DNA of 64,000 bases from Reichenbachiella faecimaris (GTDB lineage Bacteria > Bacteroidota > Bacteroidia > Cytophagales > Cyclobacteriaceae): the NCBI RefSeq assembly GCF_900176375.1, contig NZ_FWYF01000004.1, positions 124,001 through 188,000 on the forward strand, given 5' to 3'. Below the pieces are notes generated by a model, which ran no database searches, was not told where the DNA came from, and worked only from the letters and a program-made list of their open reading frames with translations. Both the position numbers and the translations under genes were made by a program. Positions 40,744-50,606 of this stretch are shown one piece after another. Each line of letters starts with the position of its first letter. Positions within the stretch are counted from its first letter, which is position 1.

Positions 40744-43176
40744 CTAAAACTTAAATTTTAATTCTGCGCTATACAGTCTTCCAATAAATGGGGAGGCCGT
40801 GAATTCTCTGATTTCTGAATCAAAAAGGTTGGTCACCTGGCCTGATAGTGTCATATAATCTGTGATGTTATATCCCAGACCAATATCAACATTGACAAAA
40901 CCGCCCAATGGTCCATAATTCCACGTATCAGTACTTCTGGCATTTTCTACAATAGGTGTTCCTCTGTAAGTCCACCCTGGCTTAGTTTCAGAAGCTATTT
41001 GATAACTTGAATAATAATTATACGCTTGTACCCATCTCATAAATACTGTCCCAAACCACTTATCTGAGCTATAGTTCAGACCAAGGCTCATTTTATTCTT
41101 TGGTGAGTTCACCAAAATATCCAGATCATTAACCTCTCCATCTCCATTAAAATCATTCTCCACATCGTTCTCATCCACAGAATAGTTGAAATAGGAATAG
41201 TTCAAATCTGCACTCAAGTTGTCAGTGAGGTAATAGCTGATGCCAAAATCAGCTCCATAGGTATTGACTTTGCCAAAATTGATATAAGTAGCAACCAAGC
41301 CACCATAGATTCCATACCCCGATTGAACTTGATCAATTGGAGTGTTGCCTCTTTCGGTAGTCACTCCCACTACGGTAACAGGGCTCAAAAAATCCTTAGA
41401 GATGTTATAATATGCATTTGCATCTAAGAATAATTTATTTGGCAATAGTTGGCCTTTATATCCAACTTCAAAAGTTTGGATTTTCTCAACTTTTTGTTTC
41501 TCCACTTTAGTTCCATCTGCTAAAGTGAAACCTTGCGCATTTCCTAAAATCAAGCCGCTAAACAAATCTCCATACATGTTGAGAATGGTTGGCGCTGCAA
41601 TTCCTTGCCCATAAGTGAACCTAAAAGCTCCTTGACCAACTGTTTTTACCACTCCAAACTTTGGAACAAAATTGAAATCGTATATTTCATGGTTATCAGC
41701 TCTGAATGCAGCTACAGCTTTCCAGGAATCAGCAAACTTATATTGTACCTGACCATACCACCCCATCTGATAGACATTCAAATCATCCGAATCATCCAAT
41801 AAATAAGTGTTTTTACTATCAGCCATATCCTGTTGGTACTGGATACCAGTGGCTATTTCCACATCACCAAAAGTGTTGTTGTACTGTATTTCGCCATTGA
41901 TACGTTTGGAATCATCCTGAAAAATAGCTCCACTACCATAAGAAAAATCTCCTTTGGCTTCATCATGTGTCATTCCCGAATCAACTCCTCTGTAATATTG
42001 CTTCGTTCTCTCGTCAATAGCATAAGTACTATCTGTTTTACTAGAAGTATAGTAGACTTGAGCAAACCAATTTTCAGATGTATATCTCAAATGAGTGAAG
42101 AAGATATTCCAATCCTTGATTTGATTTCTACCCACATTAGTTGGAGCTAGATACGTACTATTAGAATATCCTGAGGAAAGAATAATATCAGATCCTGCAT
42201 TAGGACTAAAGTATAACGCACCCTCTACTCTATTGAAACTAAAATCATTATCTAACTCAAATTCTTCATAGCCTTCGTTCCCTGGCACTCCGTCACGATC
42301 AATATAAACGGAGTCCGCAAACGAGAATTCTTCTCCTTGCGTGTGCTCAGCAGTAAGTTTAAAGCTAAACTTATCATTTACTACTTGTGCGTGTCTGGCT
42401 CTCACGGAAAACAAATTTTGATTTCCAGCACCTACAGCAATCGTAGTTCCTTCTGACGTTCTTGGATCTTTGGAAATGATATGCACTAAACCATTGTGTG
42501 CATTTGGCCCATAAAGTGCCGAATTAGGCCCTAAGATCACTTCTACCCGTTCTATATCTTCTTTGATTTGTGTATTTAATGGCCCCAATGGCAATCCTGT
42601 AGCGATCAAATTGGCCATTCGTCCATCGGCTACCTGGAGGTTTTTAGAGTTAAAATTGCTATTGAATCCACGAATATTGACTCCAGTACCTACCACACCA
42701 GATCGCACAAAATCCACTCCCTTGACTCTAGCCAGTAATTCTCCGGGATTGAATGATGGTAATTCCTCAATTTGCTTTGAAGTGATCACACCAATGGTAG
42801 CTGGTGATTCAGTTAGCTTTTCGGCCATCCGTGTCCCTGAGATCACGACCTGATCACTCAGAAATAAAGACTCCTTCAGGCTAACGGCTCCTATACTCTG
42901 ATTACCCCCATTGACGGTAACATTGATATTTTGATCCTTGTATCCTACATAAGAGATCAGCAACTTATAATCTCCATCTGCTATATTGTCTAAAGTAAAT
43001 GTACCATCTGCCGCAGTGATGGTTCCCTCATTGGTTTCCATGAGTCTTACATTTGCTCCAATCAGCGGTTCATCAGAACCACCATCCATAATTTGGCCAG
43101 TGATTGAGTGTTGTCCTACCGATTGAAAGCAAACAAAAAGAAGGCCCACGATCATTGTCGTAAAAGTTCTATTCAT
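40744..43176 (-). CDS. TonB-dependent receptor with carboxypeptidase-regulatory domain
   Basis: The start is the ATG at 43174-43176, which begins a signal peptide (MNRTFTTMIVGLLFVCFQSVGQ); the frame extends nine codons upstream. The protein has 810 residues: carboxypeptidase-regulatory domain (about 23-105, SITGQIMDGGSDEPLIGANV), plug (about 110-225, VNIRGFNSNFNSKNLQVADG) and a barrel ending YSAELKFKF. It imports an unidentified ligand, possibly a metal chelate or vitamin. No STN domain, so no FecR-type signalling. It is alone, between palindromic sequences upstream and a terminator downstream. Confidence 0.88.
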   Translation of the reverse strand: MNRTFTTMIVGLLFVCFQSVGQHSITGQIMDGGSDEPLIGANVRLMETNEGTITAADGTFTLDNIADGDYKLLISYVGYKDQNINVTVNGGNQSIGAVSLKESLFLSDQVVISGTRMAEKLTESPATIGVITSKQIEELPSFNPGELLARVKGVDFVRSGVVGTGVNIRGFNSNFNSKNLQVADGRMANLIATGLPLGPLNTQIKEDIERVEVILGPNSALYGPNAHNGLVHIISKDPRTSEGTTIAVGAGNQNLFSVRARHAQVVNDKFSFKLTAEHTQGEEFSFADSVYIDRDGVPGNEGYEEFELDNDFSFNRVEGALYFSPNAGSDIILSSGYSNSTYLAPTNVGRNQIKDWNIFFTHLRYTSENWFAQVYYTSSKTDSTYAIDERTKQYYRGVDSGMTHDEAKGDFSYGSGAIFQDDSKRINGEIQYNNTFGDVEIATGIQYQQDMADSKNTYLLDDSDDLNVYQMGWYGQVQYKFADSWKAVAAFRADNHEIYDFNFVPKFGVVKTVGQGAFRFTYGQGIAAPTILNMYGDLFSGLILGNAQGFTLADGTKVEKQKVEKIQTFEVGYKGQLLPNKLFLDANAYYNISKDFLSPVTVVGVTTERGNTPIDQVQSGYGIYGGLVATYINFGKVNTYGADFGISYYLTDNLSADLNYSYFNYSVDENDVENDFNGDGEVNDLDILVNSPKNKMSLGLNYSSDKWFGTVFMRWVQAYNYYSSYQIASETKPGWTYRGTPIVENARSTDTWNYGPLGGFVNVDIGLGYNITDYMTLSGQVTNLFDSEIREFTASPFIGRLYSAELKFKF

Positions 43177-43306
43177 TGTTTTGTTTTTTAGTTGTATCAG
43201 CATTAGCCTACTTTTTCAGCTAATTCTTTAAACTTAGAGAATGCCTCTCTCGGTTTAGGGAGGTTGACTAAATCCGAAATCCTTGACTTTAGGACATAAT
43301 CATGCA

Positions 43307-43340
43307 ATATATTAATATATACCACTGATTATCAATCAGT
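43307..43340. promoter_or_regulatory. adjacent palindromes upstream of the TonB receptor, candidate operator
   Basis: ATATATTAATATAT (43307-43320) and ACTGATTATCAATCAGT (43324-43340; seven-base arms, three-base centre) are two palindromes three bases apart, about 130-165 bases upstream of the receptor start. They fall in the 266-bp gap after the helical-repeat gene. A dimeric repressor site is plausible; no known box (Fur, BirA) was recognised. Confidence 0.35.
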
Positions 43341-43469
43341 TAAATTGATTATTTGTAGGTGCGACTTTGTTTCATGACAATTCAGCAGATTTTTGGATTG
43401 ACTACAATGGTAGTAAAGCTGACTAAATAAAGTCTGCTCGACTATGAAAACAAATAAGAAATTGAGTAC

Positions 43470-44900
43470 TTATTTCGTCTGACCGTGGAGCTCAGACTTA
43501 GCCAGTGTAACGGTACGAGGAATGTAATTTTCTAACTCAGTGAGTACCTGATTGAGAATAAAAGATTTGTGTGGATCTGTGAAATGCTCTCTGGACAAAC
43601 TCACAATTGAGTCCAACATAGTCTCTGCATTGATTTTCCCAGTTTTCAATTGTGCTATTTCATAATACCATTTGATGGTGGGCAGGTAGATATCTTTCTT
43701 TTGATCCTGCTGATCTTTTTTCAGCAACTCATACCTCTTGAAAATTTGGAGCACTTTTTCGTATTTCTTCTGCCTGATCAGTCCCTGAACATAACCAGTA
43801 AAAAAAGAATACCAACGCTGAGTCAATATGTCGTTCTTATGAATACGTAAAAAGGAATCAGCCATCAGTTCTCCTCGCTCCGGCTGGTTATTCAGGTTGA
43901 GGCACTTGATGTAGAAAGATACGAATCCAATTTTATGATAGAAATTATCAATATTTCTGATTTCAGAAAAAGACTCTTTTAAGAGGTTTAATGCTTCTTC
44001 TATTTTTCCCTGCCTGATCAGAATAGAACTGAAATTACTCAGGTACTGGACGTGATCAGAATTTTTCTGTCGAATGGATAAATAACCGTACTCCTCTGCC
44101 TGTTGTAATACATCAAACTTGGAGTGTAGCATCAGACGATTGGCGTAGTAGTTGTACAATATCCTTCGGGTATAAAACTTACCCTCTACCAAAAGCTTGT
44201 CTAGTTTATCATACACTTCTTTGAGCTTATCAAACTCTCTGCTGTTGAAATACAAAAAAGTTAAACGAATGACTGCCATATATCTATTGAATCCATCCAA
44301 TTGATCATTGTCAAACAAATCCAACATCCAATCTTCCCATTCACTAGTATCCTCTATTTTATGATTGAACTGGTCAATAATATGAACAGTAGCCTCATGA
44401 AGTTTTTTATTGACAGCCTTAGATTCATCATAAGTCGATTGATACTTGGCAATGAACTTATTTACCATCTCATAGGCTTCATATCTCAATCTGATCAATA
44501 AAAAATGGCGGTAATTGAGCACCATTTCGAAGAATTTCATAAAGTTGTGAATGGGGTGCTGATAGTTTTTGATACGCCTCAGTAATAGTTTCTCTTCCTG
44601 GGGTGTAATTGCATCAGTAATCACCTTGCGATCCATCTCATTGATCCACTCAAAAAACTTGTCTACATCTATGGCATCCAGCTTTTCTTGCACCCATCGC
44701 ATCATGCCTGAGTACTTGCGCTTATCTATAAAAGTATTGAAGGGCTCTTTGCTACCTCGGTTGTGCGCATTTACCTGAATTTTTTTCAATATACTCAGCT
44801 TTTGATCATCGTCAAACTGCTGAATATTGACTAGATAGTCTGCCTCATGGGGCAAAACATCAGATGCAAAGGCGGTGAATTTTTTAAGCTTTACCTTCAA
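43470..44900 (-). CDS. cytosolic helical-repeat (TPR-like) protein of unknown function
   Basis: 476 residues, no leader or membrane segment. It is almost wholly helical with degenerate TPR-like pairs, for example LYFNSREFDKLKEVYDKLDK, SILIRQGKIEEALNLLKESF and GLIRQKKYEKVLQIFKRYEL. No catalytic motif. It is the last gene of the leftward acyl-metabolism operon, nine bases after the alpha/beta hydrolase gene. A scaffold or regulatory role is possible. Confidence 0.6.
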   Translation of the reverse strand: MKVKLKKFTAFASDVLPHEADYLVNIQQFDDDQKLSILKKIQVNAHNRGSKEPFNTFIDKRKYSGMMRWVQEKLDAIDVDKFFEWINEMDRKVITDAITPQEEKLLLRRIKNYQHPIHNFMKFFEMVLNYRHFLLIRLRYEAYEMVNKFIAKYQSTYDESKAVNKKLHEATVHIIDQFNHKIEDTSEWEDWMLDLFDNDQLDGFNRYMAVIRLTFLYFNSREFDKLKEVYDKLDKLLVEGKFYTRRILYNYYANRLMLHSKFDVLQQAEEYGYLSIRQKNSDHVQYLSNFSSILIRQGKIEEALNLLKESFSEIRNIDNFYHKIGFVSFYIKCLNLNNQPERGELMADSFLRIHKNDILTQRWYSFFTGYVQGLIRQKKYEKVLQIFKRYELLKKDQQDQKKDIYLPTIKWYYEIAQLKTGKINAETMLDSIVSLSREHFTDPHKSFILNQVLTELENYIPRTVTLAKSELHGQTK

Positions 44901-44909
44901 GGCAATGAT

Positions 44910-45857
44910 TTAATTGGACAGAAATTCAATGAGAATTTCGTTAATTTCTTCTGGTTTATCAAATGAGATGAAGTGACCGCACTCAGGGATAAATTTCAGC
45001 GTAGCCTTTGGTATTTGACCTGCCCCATTTTCTCCTACCATTTGAATAGTTAGCCCAGGGTTTAGGTATTGATTGGGGATCAATCCATCATTGGCTCCAT
45101 AGACTACCAAAGTCGTTTGTTTGATGTTTTTCAATTGATCAAAAATAGGTTCGTCCAACATCCCATTCATCCCTCCCACTACAGACTTACAATAGTCATT
45201 AAAATCTTCTGCCTCCATCATTTTCAAGCGATCCTGAATCATAAACTCTACATCAGCCGGCAGGTTATAAAAATTCAATGCCCAATTGGCCCTGATCTGT
45301 TCTTCTGTCGCCTCCTCTACAGACTCAACTGTAAAAACAGTTTTTAACCAAGCCGCCTGCTCAGACTTGAATGTTTCAAATCCAGCTGGAGCCAGTAGGA
45401 TTAATTTTTCAAATTGATCTGGGCTTTTCAATACAGTAGTACCGGCGACTTGTCCACCCATACTGTGACCTACAAGGACTACATTGTTCAATTCCAATTG
45501 GTCTATGACTTTCAATACCACGTCAGCATAATCACTCATCTTGTTCGAAGTATTTCCTTTGGTAGACCTGCCATATCCTGGTAAGTCAATAGCTACGCAT
45601 CTATACTCGGACTTTAGTGCGTCAATATTCTTGTACCATGACGGTAGATAAGTGGCCAACCCATGAATGAACAGTAGCGTTTGTACCCCTTCACCTTCAT
45701 CCACATAAGCAATCTGAGTATTACCATCCACCTCCACATATTTTACTGGATATTTATATTCGGCAATTGCATCACTAACTTTTGTAGGTGACTGAGCAAA
45801 TGTGGCGTTTCCTGTCATGACTATTATCAATATAAGTAAAGTTGCTGGTAGTCTCAT
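44910..45857 (-). CDS. exported alpha/beta hydrolase
   Basis: 315 residues with a signal peptide (MRLPATLLILIIVMTGNATFAQ). Alpha/beta-hydrolase core: LLFIHGLATYLPSWYKNIDA (oxyanion HG), VLVGHSMGGQVAG (Ser nucleophile), VVYGANDGLIP (acid Asp) and IPECGHFISFDKPEE (His). Likely an esterase or lipase-like enzyme in the periplasm. It lies three bases after the acyl-CoA ligase gene. In this operon it might release the acyl acid that the symporter imports; this is inference. Confidence 0.85.
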   Translation of the reverse strand: MRLPATLLILIIVMTGNATFAQSPTKVSDAIAEYKYPVKYVEVDGNTQIAYVDEGEGVQTLLFIHGLATYLPSWYKNIDALKSEYRCVAIDLPGYGRSTKGNTSNKMSDYADVVLKVIDQLELNNVVLVGHSMGGQVAGTTVLKSPDQFEKLILLAPAGFETFKSEQAAWLKTVFTVESVEEATEEQIRANWALNFYNLPADVEFMIQDRLKMMEAEDFNDYCKSVVGGMNGMLDEPIFDQLKNIKQTTLVVYGANDGLIPNQYLNPGLTIQMVGENGAGQIPKATLKFIPECGHFISFDKPEEINEILIEFLSN

Positions 45858-45860
45858 AAT

Positions 45861-47333
45861 TTATGCTTTTAGCTTTTTCCTGTCAATTTTGCCACTGTCA
45901 TTTTTTGGCATCTCCTTGAGCCAAACGATGTATTTTGGGACTTTGAATTTCGCCAAATATTTAGCACAATGTGAAGCAATCAAATCTGTAGATGGCAATC
46001 TTTCATTGGTGGCTGTGAGATAGGCTTTCCCCACCTCTCCCCACTGGGTATCCTCTACGCCCACTACAGCTGCTTCGTCTATTTCTGGCATTTGTCTGAG
46101 CACTCTTTCCACCTCAGCTGGATATACATTTTCACCTCCTGAGATAAACATGCATTTGATTCGATCTACAATATATAGAAACCCTTCCTCGTCCATTTTA
46201 GCCAAATCTCCAGTATGAAACCAACCGTCTTGTATGGCTTCTTTTGTAGCTTTCTCATTATTCCAGTAGCCTGGTGTAACTAGTGGCCCGGCCAAACAAA
46301 GCTCGCCTATTTCATTGGCCTTAACTTCCTCACCATTTGGTGTCATTAACTTGATCTCAGTATAAAAATTTGGCAAACCAATAGATCCTATTTTACGCTC
46401 CGCATGATCCTGGTGCAAGGAGGTTAGATTAGGGCCCACTTCCGTCAGCCCGTATCCTTGTCTGATTTTCACTCCTTTGTTATGCCAAGTGTTGATAACA
46501 CTCAATGGTAAAGCCTCACCTCCTACGATAAAATATCGCATCTGGCTCAAATCAGCTGCTTTGAATTGTTCGGATTCTGCCATCATTTTGAGCATGGTCG
46601 GCACGCCCATGAAAAGCTGACTTTTTTCCTTTTCAAGCCATTGTAAAAGCTGATCAGCCTCAAATTTTTTCATGATCCCCACAGAAGCACCTCTGTGCAA
46701 AAGGGGTGTCAATAGCACATTCCAGCCTCCTGTGTGGAATGCTGGCATGCAAGAAATGGTGTGATCTGAAGGTACGATCTCCAGACTCTGAGAGGTATTG
46801 ACGCTATTCCAAAAGAGCATTTTGTGCGAGTAAATTGCCCCTTTCGGAAAACCTGTAGTCCCTGAAGTATAAAGGATAAACAAGGGATGATTTTCGTCAA
46901 AATCCAAAGCTGAAAATTGAGTTTCATTAGCTATGGCAAGCTCCTGGGTAAGGTCTTCCATCCAAATCACTTCTACCTTTGCCTGCTCAGCAATCAAGTG
47001 TTCAAACTTTCTTTCCGCAATGATACAAGTAGGTTTTGAATTTGAAATTAGGTATTCAATTTCAGAAGAAGAAAGGCGGTAATTGACAGGCACCAAAGTA
47101 ATCCCAGTCTTCTGAGCCATAGCAAATAGCGCCACATACTCAATGCAATGCTCTGCAATGACCATAAGTCTATCGCCAGTTTTAAAGCCATCTGAAACGA
47201 GCTTGTTTGACAAGTAATTGGCCCGAAGATTCAGTTGCTGGTAAGTAATCGTTCGATTGGTTTCATACTCTGAAATAGCGACCTTATCAGGAGAATATAT
47301 GGCCCATTTCGATATCCAATCTTTCTTATACAT
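45861..47333 (-). CDS. acyl-CoA synthetase (AMP-forming, fatty-acid-CoA ligase type)
   Basis: 490 residues, ANL superfamily. Signatures: LFILYTSGTTGFPKGAIYSH (P-loop), RQGYGLTEVGPNL, GWFHTGDLAKMDEEGFLYIV, and near the end PKNDSGKIDRKKLKA with the catalytic Lys. It activates a carboxylic acid to acyl-AMP and then acyl-CoA in the cytosol. Chain length is unclear. Its start overlaps the symporter gene by eight bases. Confidence 0.92.
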   Translation of the reverse strand: MYKKDWISKWAIYSPDKVAISEYETNRTITYQQLNLRANYLSNKLVSDGFKTGDRLMVIAEHCIEYVALFAMAQKTGITLVPVNYRLSSSEIEYLISNSKPTCIIAERKFEHLIAEQAKVEVIWMEDLTQELAIANETQFSALDFDENHPLFILYTSGTTGFPKGAIYSHKMLFWNSVNTSQSLEIVPSDHTISCMPAFHTGGWNVLLTPLLHRGASVGIMKKFEADQLLQWLEKEKSQLFMGVPTMLKMMAESEQFKAADLSQMRYFIVGGEALPLSVINTWHNKGVKIRQGYGLTEVGPNLTSLHQDHAERKIGSIGLPNFYTEIKLMTPNGEEVKANEIGELCLAGPLVTPGYWNNEKATKEAIQDGWFHTGDLAKMDEEGFLYIVDRIKCMFISGGENVYPAEVERVLRQMPEIDEAAVVGVEDTQWGEVGKAYLTATNERLPSTDLIASHCAKYLAKFKVPKYIVWLKEMPKNDSGKIDRKKLKA

Positions 47334-48843
47334 TTTGGCTCTTTTGTTTTGTGTAATAATGTAATACGAAACCTACAACCAGAGAAGACAAAATAGCAAT
47401 CGTGCTGGCTATTCCTGGATTGTTTACGGTCTCTTTCATATACGGTAAGAATCGGCCATAATACACACCAAAATGAACAACCAATGCGGTTATAGAAGCT
47501 GAAAATACAGCTTTTAACTGAACTTCTTTGACGAACATTCCAAAAAGTACGGGGACAAAAGCCGCAGAAAAATAAGCGTAAACACCGTTTTGAGCAAAAA
47601 TCCCCACACTCAGATTGGGGGAAAGCAATTGCTGGTAGGACAAAACAAAACTGACAATTGCCAGAAAGACAATCATCAGTTTATTCACCAAGATTTCCTG
47701 TTTATCTCTCTTATCTTCCTTATAGAAGTACTTTCCAAATAGCGGATTAAAAAGATCTCCTGTGAGTGACGAGCTGAGCGATTGAATCAATCCTTCTAAA
47801 GTGGAAAGGCCTGCTGATATCAATCCTAAAATGACTAAAATTCCAATATAAACAGGAAAGCGACTCACTACATAAGTAGAGACTATACTGTCCATTGGGA
47901 TGGTAGAACCATTGACCGTCAGGTCAGGGAAATATAATCGAGCAAACAGGCCTACAAATACGACCTGAAAGAAAACCACCAATACCAATATCCCAACTAT
48001 CAAATAGCGATTCACGTCCTTTTCATTTTTTAGTAAGAGCGACTTAGTGATGACATGAGGTTGGCATACGATCGCAATGCCAATGACTGTTTGGCAAAAG
48101 ATGATTTCAAAAAAATCTCTAAAGAATAGACTATCTGGATCTGTCCAATTCGAAAAATTTGGCCCAATGGATTTTAATTGACCCATAAAGCCTGAAACCC
48201 CATCTTCAAAATATGAGGTGCCCGAAGACAAGAGAATAATCGCCACCACGAACATCAACACGGCCTGGATGGAATTGGTATAAACCATAGAATTGGCTCC
48301 TCCAAACATCATATAGCCAAACACAAATATGATCACACTCGCCAATACCAAAACCGGATCGGCATTTAATGAATTAGACAGAACTTGAGTAAGCCCCACG
48401 CAAATCAATACAATGAAGGTGATCAGTAACAGGGATACAAATGCAAAAAACAGTGCATACGCCTTGCTATTGTACATCTTACCCATCCATTGCGCCATGG
48501 TCAAGGCGTTGACATTGGCTCCGTATTTCCTGAAGCCTTTGGTCATAAGAATCAAAGAGCCAAAAATGGCCAAGGGCATCACAATCCCGAAAGATAAAAC
48601 ACCACTCAAACCATACAGAGCAATAAAGCCTGGATTGATAATAAAAGTGGCAGCACTAGTCATGGAAGCTGCCAATGCCAAACCCACTGCAGTAGGCGAA
48701 AAAGTGATATTGCCTACTGCATAGTCAGACATGCTTTTAATCTTAAGCGCGCCGCGAATTACGAAAAAAAGAATAGCGATCATATAAAGTATGATCACTA
48801 TCCAAGTGGCTGTTATCTGCTCAGGGGTAGCGAGGTTATTCAT
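47326..48843 (-). CDS. sodium:solute symporter (SSS family) in the acyl-metabolism operon
   Basis: The start is the ATG at 48841-48843 (MNNLATPEQITATWIVIILY); an upstream extension in the same frame has no support and overlaps the previous gene. 505 residues, about 13 helices, with SSS features KSMSDYAVGNITFSPTAVGL, TSAATFIINPGF and GANSMVYTNSIQAVLMF. These carriers include acetate and other monocarboxylate importers, which would match the acyl-CoA ligase next to it; the substrate is inferred from context. Confidence 0.87.
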   Translation of the reverse strand: MNNLATPEQITATWIVIILYMIAILFFVIRGALKIKSMSDYAVGNITFSPTAVGLALAASMTSAATFIINPGFIALYGLSGVLSFGIVMPLAIFGSLILMTKGFRKYGANVNALTMAQWMGKMYNSKAYALFFAFVSLLLITFIVLICVGLTQVLSNSLNADPVLVLASVIIFVFGYMMFGGANSMVYTNSIQAVLMFVVAIILLSSGTSYFEDGVSGFMGQLKSIGPNFSNWTDPDSLFFRDFFEIIFCQTVIGIAIVCQPHVITKSLLLKNEKDVNRYLIVGILVLVVFFQVVFVGLFARLYFPDLTVNGSTIPMDSIVSTYVVSRFPVYIGILVILGLISAGLSTLEGLIQSLSSSLTGDLFNPLFGKYFYKEDKRDKQEILVNKLMIVFLAIVSFVLSYQQLLSPNLSVGIFAQNGVYAYFSAAFVPVLFGMFVKEVQLKAVFSASITALVVHFGVYYGRFLPYMKETVNNPGIASTIAILSSLVVGFVLHYYTKQKSQNV

Positions 48844-48865
48844 TGCTTGATCTTTAAACCTAAAA

Positions 48866-49852
48866 TTAGTACTGTACAGCAGCCGCAGCAAATGCCAGTC
48901 CACCACCTGAGCCAATAAACATAAGTAAATCACCCTTTTTCAATTTCTTGTTTTTATAAGCGTCTTCCAGTGCCATAGGAATACAGGCGGATCCAGTGTA
49001 GCCATATTGGTCCATTACCATGTGCGCTTTTTCTCTGCAAACACCCAGATTATCCATGGTTTCGTTTATGGAATTGAAATTCAACTGTGTGATGAAGAAA
49101 TGGTCAAAATCATCTGGCTTTTTATTCAACCTTTTACAAATATCCAAGGCCATTTCCGTCCACATTTTCGGATTCAATTCTTTGGGGAATTTATGAACAA
49201 ATTTCAATTGATGGTCGTGATTGGCCAGCACTTCTGCCGTCACTGGCTGATGCGTGGCTCCACCATAAATTCCCATCCAGCCATTGTATTCCCCTCTAGT
49301 CTGAAGATCACTTGTCAACCAGCCAGATGCTCCTTCTTGAGCAGACATGACTACTGCTCCTGCTCCATCAGCAAATAATGTGACCGTTTTCTTGTCCTTT
49401 TGATTTAGGTATTTGCTCATGGCATATCCGCCTATGACCAAAATATGCTTGTAGCGATCATCTGCACTGATGTACTTTGCTGCCACATCCATAGCTGTCA
49501 CAAAACCAGCGCATGCCGTATTCAAGTCAAACGTCCCAGCATTTTTCAATCTCAATCGATCCTGAATCACTGAGGCCGTGGAAGGTGAAATGTATTCTGG
49601 TGTATCAGTTGATATTACCAATAAATCAATATCCTCTGGGCCAATTCCCGCATCAGTCATGGCTTTCTTAGCGGCTATCTCGCAAAGATCTGCTACTGAC
49701 TCGTTCTCATTGCACCAGTACCTTTTGGTGATATTAACATTTTCTCTTAGCCAAGCATCTACATCTTCTCCAAGGGTTTCATTAAAATAGCTATTTGGAA
49801 TTTCTCGTGCAGGCACATGCGCCCCTATTCCAGTAATTTGTGCTCTGTTCAT
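48866..49852 (-). CDS. KAS III (FabH)-like ketoacyl synthase with altered active site
   Basis: 328 residues, thiolase fold of the FabH type. The nucleophile Cys is kept (DLNTACAGF, Cys114). The other two members of the FabH triad are not: the HQAN segment reads TQLN (Thr255 for His) and the GNTS segment reads GYTG (Tyr285 for Asn). FabH needs the His and Asn to decarboxylate malonyl-ACP, so this enzyme probably does something else, such as acyl transfer or a non-decarboxylating step, or uses other residues. FabG-like and ligase genes flank it. Confidence is high for the family and low for the reaction. Confidence 0.85.
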   Translation of the reverse strand: MNRAQITGIGAHVPAREIPNSYFNETLGEDVDAWLRENVNITKRYWCNENESVADLCEIAAKKAMTDAGIGPEDIDLLVISTDTPEYISPSTASVIQDRLRLKNAGTFDLNTACAGFVTAMDVAAKYISADDRYKHILVIGGYAMSKYLNQKDKKTVTLFADGAGAVVMSAQEGASGWLTSDLQTRGEYNGWMGIYGGATHQPVTAEVLANHDHQLKFVHKFPKELNPKMWTEMALDICKRLNKKPDDFDHFFITQLNFNSINETMDNLGVCREKAHMVMDQYGYTGSACIPMALEDAYKNKKLKKGDLLMFIGSGGGLAFAAAAVQY

Positions 49853-49862
49853 GCTTGTTAGG

Positions 49863-50606
49863 TTATAAGGTTACGGCACCATCCACGCTCAATACCGAGC
49901 CACTGATGAATGAGGCCTCATCAGAAGCCAGGAAGGCATAGGCGTCTGCAATATCGTCTGGTTCGCCTAGTCGGCCTAGTGGGGTCTTAGACACCATCAT
50001 TTCTATCACTTTCTCAGGCATGGCCTTCACCATATCCGTCGCAATAAAACCTGGAGCTACTGCATTGACAGTAATGGAATGCTTACCCAGTTCTTTGGCC
50101 AAAGTCTTGGTCATCCCTATCACACCCGACTTGGTAGCAGCATAGTTGGTCTGACCAAAATTGCCATACAATCCAACCACGGAAGAGGTATTGATAATTC
50201 TACCGAAATTATTCTCAATCATATTTGGTATGGCCGCCTTGATGCAATTGAAAACACCTGTAAGATTGACTGAAATGACTTGCTCCCATTGCTCGAAGTT
50301 CATCTTCTTGATCGTGGCATCTCTTGTGATTCCTGCATTATTAATAAGGATATCTATTCTACCTAGTTGTTTGATGACTTCTTCAGCAGCTTGCTGAGTG
50401 ACTTTGGGATCAGCTGTATTGACTTTTTGGAAAATGGCTTGAATGCTTCTATCTGATAATTCGTGTGCTAGTTGATTCCCTGCTTCTTCGTTGATATCCC
50501 AAATGGCTATTTTAGCTCCTTCATCTGCAAGTTTTAAAACTGCTGCTTTACCAATCCCAGAGGATCCTCCTGTGACGACCGCTACGCGATCCTTAAGTTT
50601 ACTCAT
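49863..50606 (-). CDS. SDR-family 3-oxoacyl-(ACP/CoA) reductase, FabG-like
   Basis: 247 residues. Classical short-chain dehydrogenase signatures: VAVVTGGSSGIGKAAVLKLA (NADP-binding TGxxxGIG), LINNAGITRDA, INTSSVVGLYGNFGQTNYAATKSGVIG (catalytic Ser and YxxxK; given in parts, 19-residue core NTSSVVGLYGNFGQTNYAA) and SGSVLSVDGAVTL. It reduces a 3-ketoacyl thioester. It is the first gene of the operon, after a 238-bp gap that must contain the promoter. It may be a dedicated partner of the KAS III-like enzyme, since it is not in a standard fab cluster. Confidence 0.9.
   Translation of the reverse strand: MSKLKDRVAVVTGGSSGIGKAAVLKLADEGAKIAIWDINEEAGNQLAHELSDRSIQAIFQKVNTADPKVTQQAAEEVIKQLGRIDILINNAGITRDATIKKMNFEQWEQVISVNLTGVFNCIKAAIPNMIENNFGRIINTSSVVGLYGNFGQTNYAATKSGVIGMTKTLAKELGKHSITVNAVAPGFIATDMVKAMPEKVIEMMVSKTPLGRLGEPDDIADAYAFLASDEASFISGSVLSVDGAVTL

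Noticed and set aside
43204-43469. Possible riboswitch (cobalamin or TPP type) upstream of the TonB receptor
   Set aside because: No conserved riboswitch core could be recognised; only the two palindromes stand out.
48844-48933. N-terminal extension of the second symporter
   Set aside because: It would overlap the KAS III-like gene, and the family N-terminus begins at the ATG at 48841-48843.
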